A DNA stretch of 36,370 bases from Microbacterium sp. 18062 (lineage in GTDB: Bacteria > Actinomycetota > Actinomycetes > Actinomycetales > Microbacteriaceae): positions 1 to 36,370 of the forward strand of contig NZ_CACSKB010000040.1 of assembly GCF_902706225.1 (NCBI RefSeq), written 5' to 3'. A model generated the notes under the pieces. That model was not told where the DNA came from and searched no databases. It saw nothing but the letters and a program-made list of their open reading frames with translations. The position numbers and the translations under genes are program-made. Position 1 is the stretch's first letter; each line of letters begins with the position of its first letter. Below are positions 17,795 through 27,668 of the stretch, piece by piece.

Positions 17795-18381
17795 GCGTCG
17801 CCGCCCGTCAGCAGCGCGACGATCTCGGCCCGGGCGGCGGGCTCGGCCAGGGCGCCGCGGGCGGCGATCGTGATCGTCTCCGCATCCGGCTGACGACCGC
17901 CGCGCATCGTGACGCACTCGTGCTCGGCCTGCAGCACCACGAGCACCCCGCGAGCGTCGAGGGCTCCGGCGATGGTGTCCGCGATCTGCTCGCCGAGCCG
18001 CTCCTGCACCTGGGGGCGGGAGGCCAGGACGTCCACGACACGGGGAAGCGCGCCGAGCCCCACCACCTGCTCACCCGGGAGGTACGCGAGGTGCGCCCGG
18101 CCCCGGAACGGCAGCAGGTGGTGCTCGCAGATCGAACGGAACCGGATGTCGCGGAGCATCACCGCTCCCGAGGGCAACGTCTCGGGAGCAGGCCCGCGTG
18201 CGACCGAGATCGTGTTCGCGAGCACGGCGGCCGGGTCCTCGCCGATCCCGGAGAAGAACTCGCCGTATGCGTCGGCGACCCGCTGCGGAGTCTGTCTCAG
18301 CCCCGCACGACCCGGGTCCTCGCCGATCGCCTCGAGCAGCTCGCGCACGAGCACGGCGATGCGTTCACGGTCGACGGCCAC
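17791..18381 (-). CDS. folE: GTP cyclohydrolase I
   Basis: FolE converts GTP to 7,8-dihydroneopterin triphosphate, the first step of folate synthesis. The 196-residue protein has the typical FRSICEHHLLPFRGRAHLAY segment with Zn-binding Cys and His, the QVVGLGALPRVVDVLASRPQ segment and the C-terminal EHECVTMRGGRQPD with the second zinc cysteine. The zinc ligands appear intact, so this is a canonical type IA enzyme. It begins nine bases after the ftsH stop codon and overlaps folP by four bases, so it is cotranscribed with both. Confidence 0.97.
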   Translation of the reverse strand: MAVDRERIAVLVRELLEAIGEDPGRAGLRQTPQRVADAYGEFFSGIGEDPAAVLANTISVARGPAPETLPSGAVMLRDIRFRSICEHHLLPFRGRAHLAYLPGEQVVGLGALPRVVDVLASRPQVQERLGEQIADTIAGALDARGVLVVLQAEHECVTMRGGRQPDAETITIAARGALAEPAARAEIVALLTGGDA

Positions 18382-18390
18382 AGGCCGAGC

Positions 18391-20397
<2,007 letters not shown>

Positions 20398-20554
20398 TGT
20401 GCGGGGACGGACCCCGGCCCTTTCGTCAGCGAGCCGCCTGCCGGACGGTGGTCTTCAGGGTAGCGCGCGCTCTCTATGCCACGTCTGTGCATTCGCCCAC
20501 GGCGTACGGTGCTTGTTCTCTCCTGCGAAGCGGGCGTGGGCACGGTGGGCACGA

Positions 20555-20639
20555 CCCTCGGTCGTCGGATCACGCGGGGATTCGGCGCCGCAGCGGTCCC
20601 TGCAGGCGACTCCTGCCCCACCGATCCGACGACTGAGGG
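20555..20639. repeat. Inverted repeat between hpt and ftsH
   Basis: CCCTCGGTCGTCGGATC (20555-20571) pairs with 20623-20639, its reverse complement with one mismatch, across a 51-base spacer that contains smaller pairings (CCTGCAGG and CTCCTG). It occupies the gap between the hpt stop codon (20676) and the ftsH start (20397), all on the minus strand. It could act as an hpt terminator, but the long loop and lack of a T-tract match the other long inverted repeats of the window. Confidence 0.65.
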
Positions 20640-20675
20640 CACGCCCGGCCCGAAGCGGGGCGGAGCGGGGCTCCG

Positions 20676-21227
20676 TCAGGAGTAGATGTGAGGGGCGAGC
20701 ACGGCGACGTCGCGGAGGTTGCGGTACCGCTCGGCGTAGTCGAGACCGTAGCCCACGACGAACTCGTTCGGGATGTCGAAGCCGACGTACCGGCAGTCGA
20801 CCTGCACCTTGGCCGCCTCGGGCTTGCGGAACAGGGCGAACACCTCGACGGATGCGGCGCCCCGCGCCGCGAAGTTCTCCAGCAGCCAGCTGAGCGTCAG
20901 GCCGGAGTCGATGATGTCCTCGACGATCAGCACGTGCTTGTCGTGGATGTCGGTGTCGAGGTCCTTGCGGATCTGCACGACGCCGCTCGAACGGGTCCCG
21001 GTGCCGTAGGAGGAGACCGCCATCCAGTCCATCGGCACGAGCGTCGGCAGCGCGCGGGAGAAGTCGGCCATGACCATGACCGCGCCCTTCAGCACGCCGA
21101 CGAGCACGAGGTCCTTGCCCTCGTAGTCCCGCGCCACCTGCGCGGCGATGTCCTCGAGCTTGGCGAGGATGTCCTCCTCCGTGGCGAGGACTGTCGTCAG
21201 GTCGTCCGCGATGTCGGCTGCGCGCAT
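20676..21227 (-). CDS. hpt: Hypoxanthine phosphoribosyltransferase
   Basis: Hpt salvages hypoxanthine (and usually guanine) to the monophosphate using PRPP. The 183-residue protein contains DLVLVGVLKGAVMVMADFSR near the start, the PRPP-binding loop VLIVEDIIDSGLTLSWLLE and the base-contacting VGFDIPNEFVVGYGLDYAE near the C-terminus. The start at 21227 (MRAADIADD) is preferred; the frame remains open upstream to 21722 but there it shadows tilS. TACGCT at 21239-21234 (minus strand) is exactly six bases upstream of the ATG, so the mRNA may be leaderless. Order tilS-hpt-ftsH is classical in many bacteria. Confidence 0.96.
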   Translation of the reverse strand: MRAADIADDLTTVLATEEDILAKLEDIAAQVARDYEGKDLVLVGVLKGAVMVMADFSRALPTLVPMDWMAVSSYGTGTRSSGVVQIRKDLDTDIHDKHVLIVEDIIDSGLTLSWLLENFAARGAASVEVFALFRKPEAAKVQVDCRYVGFDIPNEFVVGYGLDYAERYRNLRDVAVLAPHIYS

Positions 21228-21298
21228 GCGTCGAGCGTACCCGCCGCCCGCCGCCTGCTCCGTCCCGCGCCCACCCCAGGCCCGGATGCCGGAGCGGG

Positions 21299-22273
21299 TC
21301 AGCGGGCGGTCAGCAGAATCAGGCCGCCCGCGCGGTGCGCGCGGCATCCGGGCAGGTCGATGGGGCCCTGTCCGCGCCAGTGCGTGGCCAGGCGCGCGAC
21401 CTCGAGCGTCTGCGTGCGGGTCAGCGAGACGTGGAACTCGCTCGCCGCGACGTGCCGGATGATGCGATGGCGCAGGGCCGCGGGGTTCGCGGTGAGGGCC
21501 GCGACCGAGATGGCGATCCCGGCCTCGGCGGGCTCGACGATGTCCTCGATCGTCTCCTCGATCATCTCGGCGAACGCCTCGGCGTCCTCGCGCAGCTGCT
21601 GCGCCGTGCGGGCCAGCGCCTCGGCCACCCCTGGGCCGAGCTCGGCCTCCAGCACGGGCAGCACCCGGCTGCGCACGCGCACCCTCGTGAAACGTCCGTC
21701 GTCGTTGTGCGGGTCGTGCCACGGGTCCAGCCCCTGCGCCGCGCAGGCCGCCCGGGTGGCGCTCCGCCGGACGCCGAGCAGCGGTCGCAGCCAGGTCACC
21801 TCGTCGTCCTCGACGGTCGGCGCCATCCCGGCGAGGCTCGTCGCCCCGGATCCGCGGGCGAGACCCAGCAGCACCGTCTCGGCCTGGTCGTCGAGGGTGT
21901 GTCCGAGCAGCACCGCGGTCGCGCCGTAGTCCACGGCCGCGTCGCGGAGCGCGGCGTACCGGGCGTCGCGCGCGGCCGCCTCGGGTCCTCCCTCGGCGCC
22001 GACCTCGACGCCGACCACCACCGCCTCGAGGCCGAGTCCCGTGGCGGCGCGGGCGGCGTCGCCCGCGGCCGCCGCCGAGCCGGCCTGCAGGCCGTGGTCG
22101 ACGGTCACGCTGACGACCCGCACGTCCGCGGCCGCCGCCTCGAACGCCACCGCGGCCGCGAGGGCGAGCGAGTCCGCGCCTCCGGACAAGGCGACCAGCA
22201 CGGTGCGGTGCCCGTCGAGCACCGGGCGGACGGCGCGACGGATCTCGGCGACGGACGGGTCGAGAGAGGGCAC
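21299..22273 (-). CDS. tilS: tRNA(Ile)-lysidine synthase
   Basis: TilS attaches lysine to C34 of the tRNA-Ile with a CAU anticodon, so that it reads AUA. The 324-residue protein shows the PP-loop ATP-binding motif VLVALSGGADSLALAAAV near residue 25, SVTVDHGLQAGS, LLGHTLDDQAETVLLGLARG and DPHNDDGRFTRVRVRS. The C-terminal domain is short, as in other actinobacteria. The start is a GTG at 22273; TAGCGT at 22285-22280 on the minus strand lies six bases upstream, giving a probable leaderless transcript. It diverges from ppa. Confidence 0.95.
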   Translation of the reverse strand: MPSLDPSVAEIRRAVRPVLDGHRTVLVALSGGADSLALAAAVAFEAAAADVRVVSVTVDHGLQAGSAAAAGDAARAATGLGLEAVVVGVEVGAEGGPEAAARDARYAALRDAAVDYGATAVLLGHTLDDQAETVLLGLARGSGATSLAGMAPTVEDDEVTWLRPLLGVRRSATRAACAAQGLDPWHDPHNDDGRFTRVRVRSRVLPVLEAELGPGVAEALARTAQQLREDAEAFAEMIEETIEDIVEPAEAGIAISVAALTANPAALRHRIIRHVAASEFHVSLTRTQTLEVARLATHWRGQGPIDLPGCRAHRAGGLILLTAR

Positions 22274-22411
22274 GCAGTCACGCTAGCGCGTGCACGACCC
22301 GGGAGGAATGCGCCTCGGCAGGGGCCGATGACACGTCTGTGCCCGAGTTGTGCACGGGGCCGCGGCTAGGCTGGTGCGCGCCATCCACCGAACTTCCGAA
22401 GGAGCACACGT

Positions 22412-22945
22412 ATGGGTGCATACGACGCCGTCATCGAGATCCCGCGCGGCAGCCGCGTCAAGTACGAGGTCGACCACGGCACCGGTCGGGTGTTCCTCGA
22501 CCGCGTGCTCTTCACGCCGATGGGCTACCCCAGCAACTACGGGTTCTTCGAGAACACGCTCGGCGAGGACGGCGACCCGCTCGACGTGCTCGTGCTCCTC
22601 GACCGCGACATCTACCCGGGTGTCATGGCGAAGGTCCGTCCGGTCGCGGTGCTGAAGATGAGCGACGAGGCCGGCGGCGACGACAAGGTCGTCGCCGTGC
22701 TCGCGAAGGACCCGCGCTGGTCGCACATCCAGGACGTCGGCGACATCGACGAGTGGACCAAGGGCGAGATCGGCCACTTCTTCGAGCACTACAAGGACCT
22801 CGAGCCCGGCAAGTGGGTCAAGGTCGACGAGTGGGGCGACGCCGCCGAGGCCGAGCGCCTCGTCGGCGAGGCGTTCACCCGCTTCGACGAGCACGAGGGC
22901 CAGACGAAGTCCCAGGGCGAGGGCGAAGCGCCCAAGACCGTCTGA
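22412..22945 (+). CDS. ppa: Inorganic pyrophosphatase
   Basis: Ppa hydrolyses pyrophosphate to orthophosphate and pulls biosynthetic reactions forward. The 177-residue family I enzyme shows VIEIPRGSRVKYEVDHGTG near the N-terminus and the metal-binding signature GEDGDPLDVLVLLDRDIYPG. VVAVLAKDPRWSHIQDVGD follows, then GEIGHFFEHYKDLEPGKWV. The last 20 residues are polar and variable. AAGGAG eight bases before the ATG is a strong ribosome-binding site; TAGGCT (22367-22372) is a plausible -10. It converges on the M23 peptidase gene across a strong bidirectional hairpin. Confidence 0.97.
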   Translation: MGAYDAVIEIPRGSRVKYEVDHGTGRVFLDRVLFTPMGYPSNYGFFENTLGEDGDPLDVLVLLDRDIYPGVMAKVRPVAVLKMSDEAGGDDKVVAVLAKDPRWSHIQDVGDIDEWTKGEIGHFFEHYKDLEPGKWVKVDEWGDAAEAERLVGEAFTRFDEHEGQTKSQGEGEAPKTV

Positions 22946-22953
22946 GTCGCCTC

Positions 22954-23003
22954 CGAGCGGAGGGAGTGGATGCCGGGCGCCCGGCATCCGCTCCCTCCGC
23001 TCG
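22954..23003. terminator. Bidirectional terminator between ppa and M23 gene
   Basis: A 25-base arm (22954-22978) is followed immediately by its reverse complement (22979-23003) with only one mismatch, a possible G-U pair in RNA. The outer part reads CGAGCGGAGGGAG and the centre GCCGGGCGCCCGGC. It lies between convergent genes, 8 bases after ppa and 10 bases from the peptidase stop codon. Confidence 0.85.
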
Positions 23004-23012
23004 TTCAGGGGG

Positions 23013-24413
23013 TCAGAGCCAGACTCCGCGGTTGGCGAGGAACGGGCGCGGGTTGGTCGCGGCGCCGTTCACGTAGACCTCGAAGTGCAGGTGGCAGCCG
23101 AAGGAGTTGCCGGTGTTGCCGACGCTCGCGATCACGTCGCCGGCGTTGACCCACTGCCCGTACCCCACGCGGATCCCGCCGTCGACGATGTGCGCGTAAC
23201 CGGTCGCGATGCCGCCGCCGTGCTCGATGCGCACGAAGTTGCCGTAGCCGCCGTTGCGCGCGGCGTAGCTCACCGTGCCGGACGAGGCCGCGTAGATGTT
23301 GCCCCAGCAGCCAGCGCCGAAGTCGGTGCCGTAGTGGGTGCTGCTCGCGCAGTAGCTCGGTCCGCACTGCGAGTAGCGCGGGCCGTACTCGGACGTGATG
23401 CTTCCGCCCGCCGGGCGCACCCAGCCCGAGCCGCCTCCCGATCCGCCGGAGGAGCTCCCACCGCCGCCGCCATCTCCGCCGCCGCCGGCGTTGTTCGCGG
23501 CCTCGGCCGCCGCCGCTGCCGCCGCTGCGGCCGCGGCACGACGGGCCTCCTCCGCCTTGCGGGCCTCTTCTTCGCGGCGCTTCTGCTCGGCGACGCCGGC
23601 CTGATAGTCGGCGACGGTCTTGGCCGTCGTGTCCTTCAGCGCGGCGAGCTGCGCCTGCAGATCGCCGAGATGGGTGCTCTGCTCGTCGAGGGCCGCCTGG
23701 GCGGCCTCGGCGGCGGCCTGCGCCTCCTGCATCGCGGCCTCTGCGAGCTGCTGCAGCCGGTCACGCTCGTCTCTTGCGGCGGCGGCCTGGTCGGTGAGCA
23801 CCTGCGCGGCGTTGCGGGCGCTGACCGCATCCGCGTACACCGTCTGGTTGCGCTCGAGGAGCTTGTCCATCGTGCCGAGCCGGTCGAGCAGGTCGTCGGC
23901 ACCCGCTGCCGAGCCGGTGAAGAACAGCTCCATCGGCGTGCTGTCGCCGCCGGAGCGATACAGCTGGCTCGCGACCCGGCCGGCCTTGTTGGCCGCCTCG
24001 GTCGCCGCGGCCGCCTGCGAGTCGGCCTGCGACTGGAGGGAGTCCGCCCGGTACGAGGCGTCGAAGAAGGCCTGCTGCGCCGTGTAGTACTCGTCGGACT
24101 TCTGCTGGGCGATCGCCTGCTTGTTGGCGACGTCCGCCTGCAGCTGGCTGATCAGGGACTCGATGCGCGATATCTCGGCGTTCTTCGCGGTCTCGTTCGC
24201 CTTCGCCCGCTGCACATCGTCCCAGGAGGGATACCCCTCGATGGCGACGGCGCGGGGCAGAAGCGGGCCGCCGATCACGCCGAGACCGACGACGCCGAGC
24301 GCACCCGCACCGATCGCGGTGCGGCGCGTCATCCCCGGCCACAAACGGGCGCGTTCACGGGCGGTCGGAGCGCAATCGCACTCCTCCGCCTGGGGCAAGT
24401 CTTCGGCAGTCAC
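23013..24413 (-). CDS. Secreted coiled-coil M23 peptidase
   Basis: This is an exported LytM/M23 metallopeptidase that would cut peptidoglycan cross-bridges outside the membrane. The N-terminus has a twin-arginine-like signal (MTRRTAIGAGALGVVGLGVI) ending near AVAIEGYPSWDDV. Next is a long coiled coil rich in Gln, Ala and Glu, of the PcsB/CwlO type. An alanine-rich then Gly/Ser-rich linker leads to the catalytic domain near residues 340-466. The zinc site is visible as HYGTDFG (HxxxD) and HLHFEV (HxH). The GTG at 24413 is preferred: GGAGAGG lies five bases upstream, and the promoter at 24446-24473 would begin transcription downstream of the other candidate ATG at 24458. Coiled-coil M23 proteins are usually regulated by FtsEX-type partners; none lies here. 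Confidence 0.9.
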   Translation of the reverse strand: MTAEDLPQAEECDCAPTARERARLWPGMTRRTAIGAGALGVVGLGVIGGPLLPRAVAIEGYPSWDDVQRAKANETAKNAEISRIESLISQLQADVANKQAIAQQKSDEYYTAQQAFFDASYRADSLQSQADSQAAAATEAANKAGRVASQLYRSGGDSTPMELFFTGSAAGADDLLDRLGTMDKLLERNQTVYADAVSARNAAQVLTDQAAAARDERDRLQQLAEAAMQEAQAAAEAAQAALDEQSTHLGDLQAQLAALKDTTAKTVADYQAGVAEQKRREEEARKAEEARRAAAAAAAAAAAEAANNAGGGGDGGGGGSSSGGSGGGSGWVRPAGGSITSEYGPRYSQCGPSYCASSTHYGTDFGAGCWGNIYAASSGTVSYAARNGGYGNFVRIEHGGGIATGYAHIVDGGIRVGYGQWVNAGDVIASVGNTGNSFGCHLHFEVYVNGAATNPRPFLANRGVWL

Positions 24414-24445
24414 GAGAACCTCTCCGTACCGGCGCAACATCCACA

Positions 24446-24473
24446 ACACTAACAACATCAGTCACATGCGCAA
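24446..24473 (-). promoter_or_regulatory. Promoter of the M23 peptidase gene
   Basis: On the minus strand, TTGCGC (24473-24468) and TAGTGT (24451-24446) are separated by 16 bases. The predicted start site is about 25 bases upstream of the GTG at 24413. Confidence 0.6.
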
Positions 24474-24567
24474 CGGGTGAGCCCGGATGCGGTGCGCAGG
24501 CACCCGCGCCATCCTCGCCCCTCCGGCCGGCCGTGCCCGCGCGGCGCGCGGCACATCCCCATCTCGA

Positions 24568-24597
24568 TTGGCGGTTTGGTCGACGAATGCGTATGCT
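24568..24597 (+). promoter_or_regulatory. Promoter of the tRNA cluster
   Basis: TTGGCG (24568-24573) and TATGCT (24592-24597) are 18 bases apart and lie 37 bases upstream of tRNA-Glu. This is the best promoter match in the 220-base gap between the M23 gene and the tRNAs. Confidence 0.65.
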
Positions 24598-24633
24598 TGC
24601 TCTTCGGTAAGCGTGAGCCCGGCGGGTTCACCC

Positions 24634-24706
24634 GGCCCCATCGTTTAGCGGCCTAGGACGCCGCCCTTTCACGGCGGTAGCACGGGTTCGAATCCCGTTG
24701 GGGTCA
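24634..24706 (+). tRNA. tRNA-Glu (anticodon TTC)
   Basis: The 73-base sequence folds as a full cloverleaf. The acceptor GGCCCCA pairs with TGGGGTC plus an A discriminator, the CCGCC/GGCGG anticodon stem presents CTTTCAC with anticodon TTC, and the T-arm ACGGG-TTCGAAT-CCCGT is canonical. No CCA is encoded. Confidence 0.97.
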
Positions 24707-24733
24707 CTCACCGGACACAATTGAACACATCAT

Positions 24734-24807
24734 GGCCCTGTAGCGCAGTTGGTTAGCGTGCCGCCCTGTCACGGCGGAGGTCGCGGGTTCAAGTCCCGTC
24801 AGGGTCG
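24734..24807 (+). tRNA. tRNA-Asp (anticodon GTC)
   Basis: The 74-base sequence folds as a cloverleaf. The acceptor GGCCCTG pairs with CAGGGTC plus a G discriminator (typical of tRNA-Asp). The CCGCC/GGCGG anticodon stem presents CTGTCAC with anticodon GTC, and the T-arm CGGG-TTCAAGT-CCCG is intact. It follows tRNA-Glu by 27 bases, and the two share the same anticodon stem. Confidence 0.97.
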
Positions 24808-24819
24808 CTCTGAGCGACG

Positions 24820-24840
24820 GGCCCTTTCTTGGAGAGGGCC
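24820..24840 (+). terminator. Hairpin after tRNA-Asp
   Basis: GGCCCTTTC (24820-24828) pairs with GGAGAGGGCC's matching nine bases (24832-24840) around a 3-base loop and is followed by TTTCGTCT. It may end the Glu-Asp transcript before tRNA-Phe. Confidence 0.6.
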
Positions 24841-24871
24841 TTTCGTCTCGGACGCGGCAGACATGTCGCGC

Positions 24872-24944
24872 GGCTCTGTAGCTCAGTTGGTAGAGCGTTC
24901 GACTGAAAATCGAAAGGTCACCGGATCGATGCCGGTCGGAGCCA
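24872..24944 (+). tRNA. tRNA-Phe (anticodon GAA)
   Basis: The 73-base cloverleaf has acceptor GGCTCTG pairing with CGGAGCC (one G-U) plus an A discriminator, and an anticodon stem TTCGA/TCGAA presenting CTGAAAA with anticodon GAA. The T-arm ACCGG-ATCGATG-CCGGT has A rather than T at position 54, a variant that actinobacterial tRNAs often show. No CCA is encoded. Confidence 0.95.
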
Positions 24945-24949
24945 CTGGG

Positions 24950-24978
24950 ACCCTCGTGCGGCTTCTACGCGCGGGGGT
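24950..24978 (+). terminator. Terminator of tRNA-Phe
   Basis: ACCCTCGTGCG (24950-24960) pairs over 11 bp, including two G-U pairs, with CGCGCGGGGGT (24968-24978) around a 7-base loop, followed by the T-rich TTCTTCATT. It starts six bases after the tRNA. Confidence 0.8.
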
Positions 24979-24999
24979 TTCTTCATTCCCGCCGGCCCG

Positions 25000-25279
25000 C
25001 CGGGATACGCGGCGTACTCCTCCGGCGAGGGCGAGGGATCCGGCCGGCCCGGGACCGGCAGCCAGAGGTTCAGGGCGAACGGCTTCGCCCTGCGGGCCCG
25101 AAGCGCCGCCTCCGTGCGCTCGATGCGCTCCGGCTCGTAGCCGTACAGTCCGTAGGAGCCGAGACCCCCGCCCTCCGACACCGTCGCGGTCAGCTCGACC
25201 GACGACATCCCCCGAACGCACCGAGGACGATGGGGGGCTCCGCCCCCACCAGCCGGGTGAACGCGGTCCCTCCGCTCAT
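25000..25279 (-). pseudogene. Nitronate monooxygenase remnant (frameshifted, truncated)
   Basis: The minus strand encodes the N-terminus of a nitronate monooxygenase-type flavoprotein in two frames. From the ATG at 25279 it reads MSGGTAFTRLVGAEPPIVLG and AFGG, then shifts frame near 25209. It continues SSVELTATVSEGGGLGSYGLY, GYEPERIERTEAALRARRAK and PFALNLWLPVPGRPDPSPSP, ending near EEYAAY. Family members have about 320-370 residues, so roughly three quarters is missing. A single missing base near 25209 explains the frame change. The remnant stops at the tRNA-Phe terminator, so the deletion removed everything between the two. Upstream, a short frame (VTPIRSVPRVEWSG, stop overlapping ATGA) may be the end of a lost cotranscribed gene. 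The family assignment comes from recognising the conserved N-terminal motifs and is fairly sure; the substrate is unknown. Confidence 0.85.
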
Positions 25280-25385
25280 GCGGTCACCGTCCCCGACCAC
25301 TCGACGCGGGGGACGGAGCGGATCGGGGTCACCTCTCCAGTGCACCATCCGGCGACGGCAGCGGGCAAGCCGTGCGTGGTGCTCC

Positions 25386-25643
25386 TCAGCGCGCGGGGCC
25401 GCGACCCGTCTCGGACTGCAGCCGGTCGATCTGCTCGGATGCCTCGGCCTTGGTGAGATCGGCGGGGATCTCCTCGCCCGCCTCACGGGCGAGCGTGTCG
25501 AGGTAGCTGCGCTGCGGAGCGGTCATCGGCTCGTCGCCGGTCGCCCAGTCCGCGGGGTCCTTCTCCACGGGATCTGCGCCGGGGACCGCCCCCAGCGTGT
25601 CGTCGGTGCCGGAGGTCTCGGGAACGTTCCTGTCATCGGACAT
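25386..25643 (-). CDS. DUF3072 family protein
   Basis: This is an 85-residue acidic protein. Its C-terminal half (DEPMTAPQRSYLDTLAREAG, then EEIPADLTKAEASEQIDRLQ) matches the short DUF3072 family, a predicted two-helix, SAP-like domain of unknown function. The N-terminal half is disordered and acidic. TAGGCT at 25655-25650 (minus strand) is six bases before the ATG, so the transcript is probably leaderless. The gene stands alone between the nitronate monooxygenase remnant and the acyl-CoA synthetase. A nucleic-acid link has been suggested for SAP-like folds, but nothing here tests it. Confidence 0.8.
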   Translation of the reverse strand: MSDDRNVPETSGTDDTLGAVPGADPVEKDPADWATGDEPMTAPQRSYLDTLAREAGEEIPADLTKAEASEQIDRLQSETGRGPAR

Positions 25644-25719
25644 GGATCGAGCCTAGGCAGTCGGCGGCGCCGCCGCGGGGGGCTTGACGCGGCCGGCCGT
25701 CGCCGCCCGCGCCGCGAGG

Positions 25720-27420
25720 TCAGGACTTCAGGTCGGGGAAGTCCTGCTCGCGGAACTCGGTGTCGATGCGCGTGTCGGCGTGCCGCTCCTCGCGCTCGCG
25801 CAGCTCGACCCGGCGGATCTTGCCCGAGATCGTCTTCGGCAGCTCGAAGAACTCCACCCGGCGCACCCGCAGGTACGGCGGCATGTGCTCGCGCGCGTGG
25901 GCGAGGATGCTGCGCGCCGTCGCGGCGTCCGGAGCGGCACCGGCCGCCGGGTGCACATACGCCTTCACGATGTTGAGGCGCAGGTGGTCGGGGGCGCCGA
26001 CGACCCCCGCCTCGGCGACGGCCGGGTGCTCGAGCAGGATCGACTCCACCTCGAACGGCGAGACCTTGAAGTCGCTCGCCTTGAACACGTCGTCGGTGCG
26101 CCCGACGAAGGTCAGGAACCCGTTCTCGTCGCGGGAGGCGACGTCGCTCGTGCGGTAGTAGCCGTCATGGTCGACGCGTGCGGTGCGCTCGGGCTCGCCG
26201 ATGTAGCCCGGCATGAGGTTGAGCGGGCGCACCGGTCGCGTCGGGAGACAGATCTCGCCTTCGTCGGAGACCTCCCCGGTGACAGGATCGAGCAGCACGA
26301 CCTCGACGCCGGGGAGCGCGCGGCCCATCGAGCCGGGCTTGAGCGGAACGCCCGGCGTGTTGCCGATCACCGCGGTCAGCTCGGTCTGTCCGTAGCCGTC
26401 GCGGATCTGCACGCCCCACCAGCGCTCGATCGTCGCGATGACCTCGGGGTTCAGCGGCTCGCCCGCCGAGAGCAGCTCCCGCAGGGCTGCGGGCCGCTTC
26501 TCCAGGTCGGCCTGGATCAGCATCCGCCACACCGTCGGCGGCGCGCAGAACGTGTTCACGCCGGCACGGTCGAGCTGCTCGACGAGCGCGACCGCGTCGA
26601 AGCGCCGGTAGTTGTAGACGAAGACCGTCGCCTCGGCGATCCAGGGCGAGAAGAACAGGCTCCACGCGTGCTTGCCCCATCCGGGTGCGCTGATCGTCAT
26701 GTGCACGTCCCCGGGGCGCACGCCGATCCAGTACATCGTGCTGAGGTGACCCACCGGGTACGAGACATGGGTGTGCTCGACCATCTTCGGCCGCGACGTC
26801 GTGCCCGAGGTGAAGTACACGATGGCCGCGTCGGTCGAGTCGACGACGACGCCCGGCGCCGCGTCGCTCGCACCGTCCGAGTCGGCGAACGACAGCCAGC
26901 CGGCGCGCGGCGCGCCGACGTTCACCCGCACGAGGTCGCGGTCGATGCCGTCGAACTTGGCCGCATCCGTCTCGTCCGCGATGACGACGCGGATGTCGGC
27001 GCGCTCGATGCGCTCGACGAGGTCGTCTGGGCCGAGCACGACCGAGGTGGGCAGGATCACCGCGCCGATCTTCATGATCGCGAGCATCGCCTCCCAGAGC
27101 TCGACGCGGTTGTCGATCATGAGCATCACGCGGTCGCCGCGGACGACGCCGTTCGCGGCGAGCCAGTTCGCCACCCGGTTCGACCGGCGACGCATCTGAT
27201 CGTATGTGCGGGACGCCTCGGAGCCGTCCTCCTCGACGACGCGCAGCGCGAGCCGGTCGTTGCCCTCGGCGATCTGGTCGAACCAGTCCACCGCCCAGTT
27301 GAAGTGATCACCGACGTCCGGCCATCGGAACCCGTCGCGCGCCGCGGCGACGTCGTGCGAACGGGCGAGCAGGGAATCGCGAGCCTCGCGGTAGGCGAGA
27401 CCGGCGGCGGAGTGGGGCAT
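25720..27420 (-). CDS. Acyl-CoA synthetase, AMP-binding family
   Basis: This 566-residue ANL-superfamily enzyme would activate a carboxylic acid to its acyl-CoA through an acyl-adenylate. The visible motifs are IVYFTSGTTSRPKMVEHTH (A3, ATP loop), DGYGQTELTAVIGNTPG (A5), GYYRTSDVASRDENGFL with FVGRTDDVFKASDFKVSP (A7-A8 hinge), and PKTISGKIRRVEL with the catalytic lysine (A10). FNWAVDWFDQIAEGNDRLAL near the N-terminus and the overall layout resemble medium-chain acyl-CoA synthetases (ACSM type) or acetyl-CoA-synthetase-like proteins. The substrate is therefore a medium-chain or aromatic acid by inference. The ATG at 27420 (MPHSAAGLAY) is chosen; an upstream in-frame start at 27459 adds unrelated residues. 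No operon partner is visible. Confidence 0.9.
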   Translation of the reverse strand: MPHSAAGLAYREARDSLLARSHDVAAARDGFRWPDVGDHFNWAVDWFDQIAEGNDRLALRVVEEDGSEASRTYDQMRRRSNRVANWLAANGVVRGDRVMLMIDNRVELWEAMLAIMKIGAVILPTSVVLGPDDLVERIERADIRVVIADETDAAKFDGIDRDLVRVNVGAPRAGWLSFADSDGASDAAPGVVVDSTDAAIVYFTSGTTSRPKMVEHTHVSYPVGHLSTMYWIGVRPGDVHMTISAPGWGKHAWSLFFSPWIAEATVFVYNYRRFDAVALVEQLDRAGVNTFCAPPTVWRMLIQADLEKRPAALRELLSAGEPLNPEVIATIERWWGVQIRDGYGQTELTAVIGNTPGVPLKPGSMGRALPGVEVVLLDPVTGEVSDEGEICLPTRPVRPLNLMPGYIGEPERTARVDHDGYYRTSDVASRDENGFLTFVGRTDDVFKASDFKVSPFEVESILLEHPAVAEAGVVGAPDHLRLNIVKAYVHPAAGAAPDAATARSILAHAREHMPPYLRVRRVEFFELPKTISGKIRRVELREREERHADTRIDTEFREQDFPDLKS

Positions 27421-27668
27421 GGTGCCTTCGATCGATCGGTGACAGGTGCGGCTGCTCATGCCGCGCGGGCGCGGGCGGGCCGAACCAGCTCAGTCTACGA
27501 CCGGCCGAGAAGCGGCATCCGGAGCCCGGTCGCGCCGCCCGGGACACGGCGCGGTCGCCGGTTAGGATCGCAGGGCTGCGCCGGAAGCTTCGTGGGCCGG
27601 GAGCACGGCACGGGGTCGCGGCGGCGCGAGCAGCAGGCGCGCAGCGCTCGAACGGGGGGGAACGCAGC

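Noticed and set aside
22954..23003. Inverted repeat treated as another member of the dispersed palindrome family
   Set aside because: It has no loop, sits between convergent genes at both stop codons, and acts as a standard bidirectional terminator.
24414..24633. Riboswitch upstream of the M23 gene (c-di-AMP type)
   Set aside because: The predicted 5' leader is only about 25 bases, too short for such a riboswitch.
24634..24944. tRNA cluster considered as an integration site for a mobile element
   Set aside because: No integrase and no second copy of a tRNA 3' end is visible in the window; the adjacent nitronate monooxygenase remnant is better explained by deletion.
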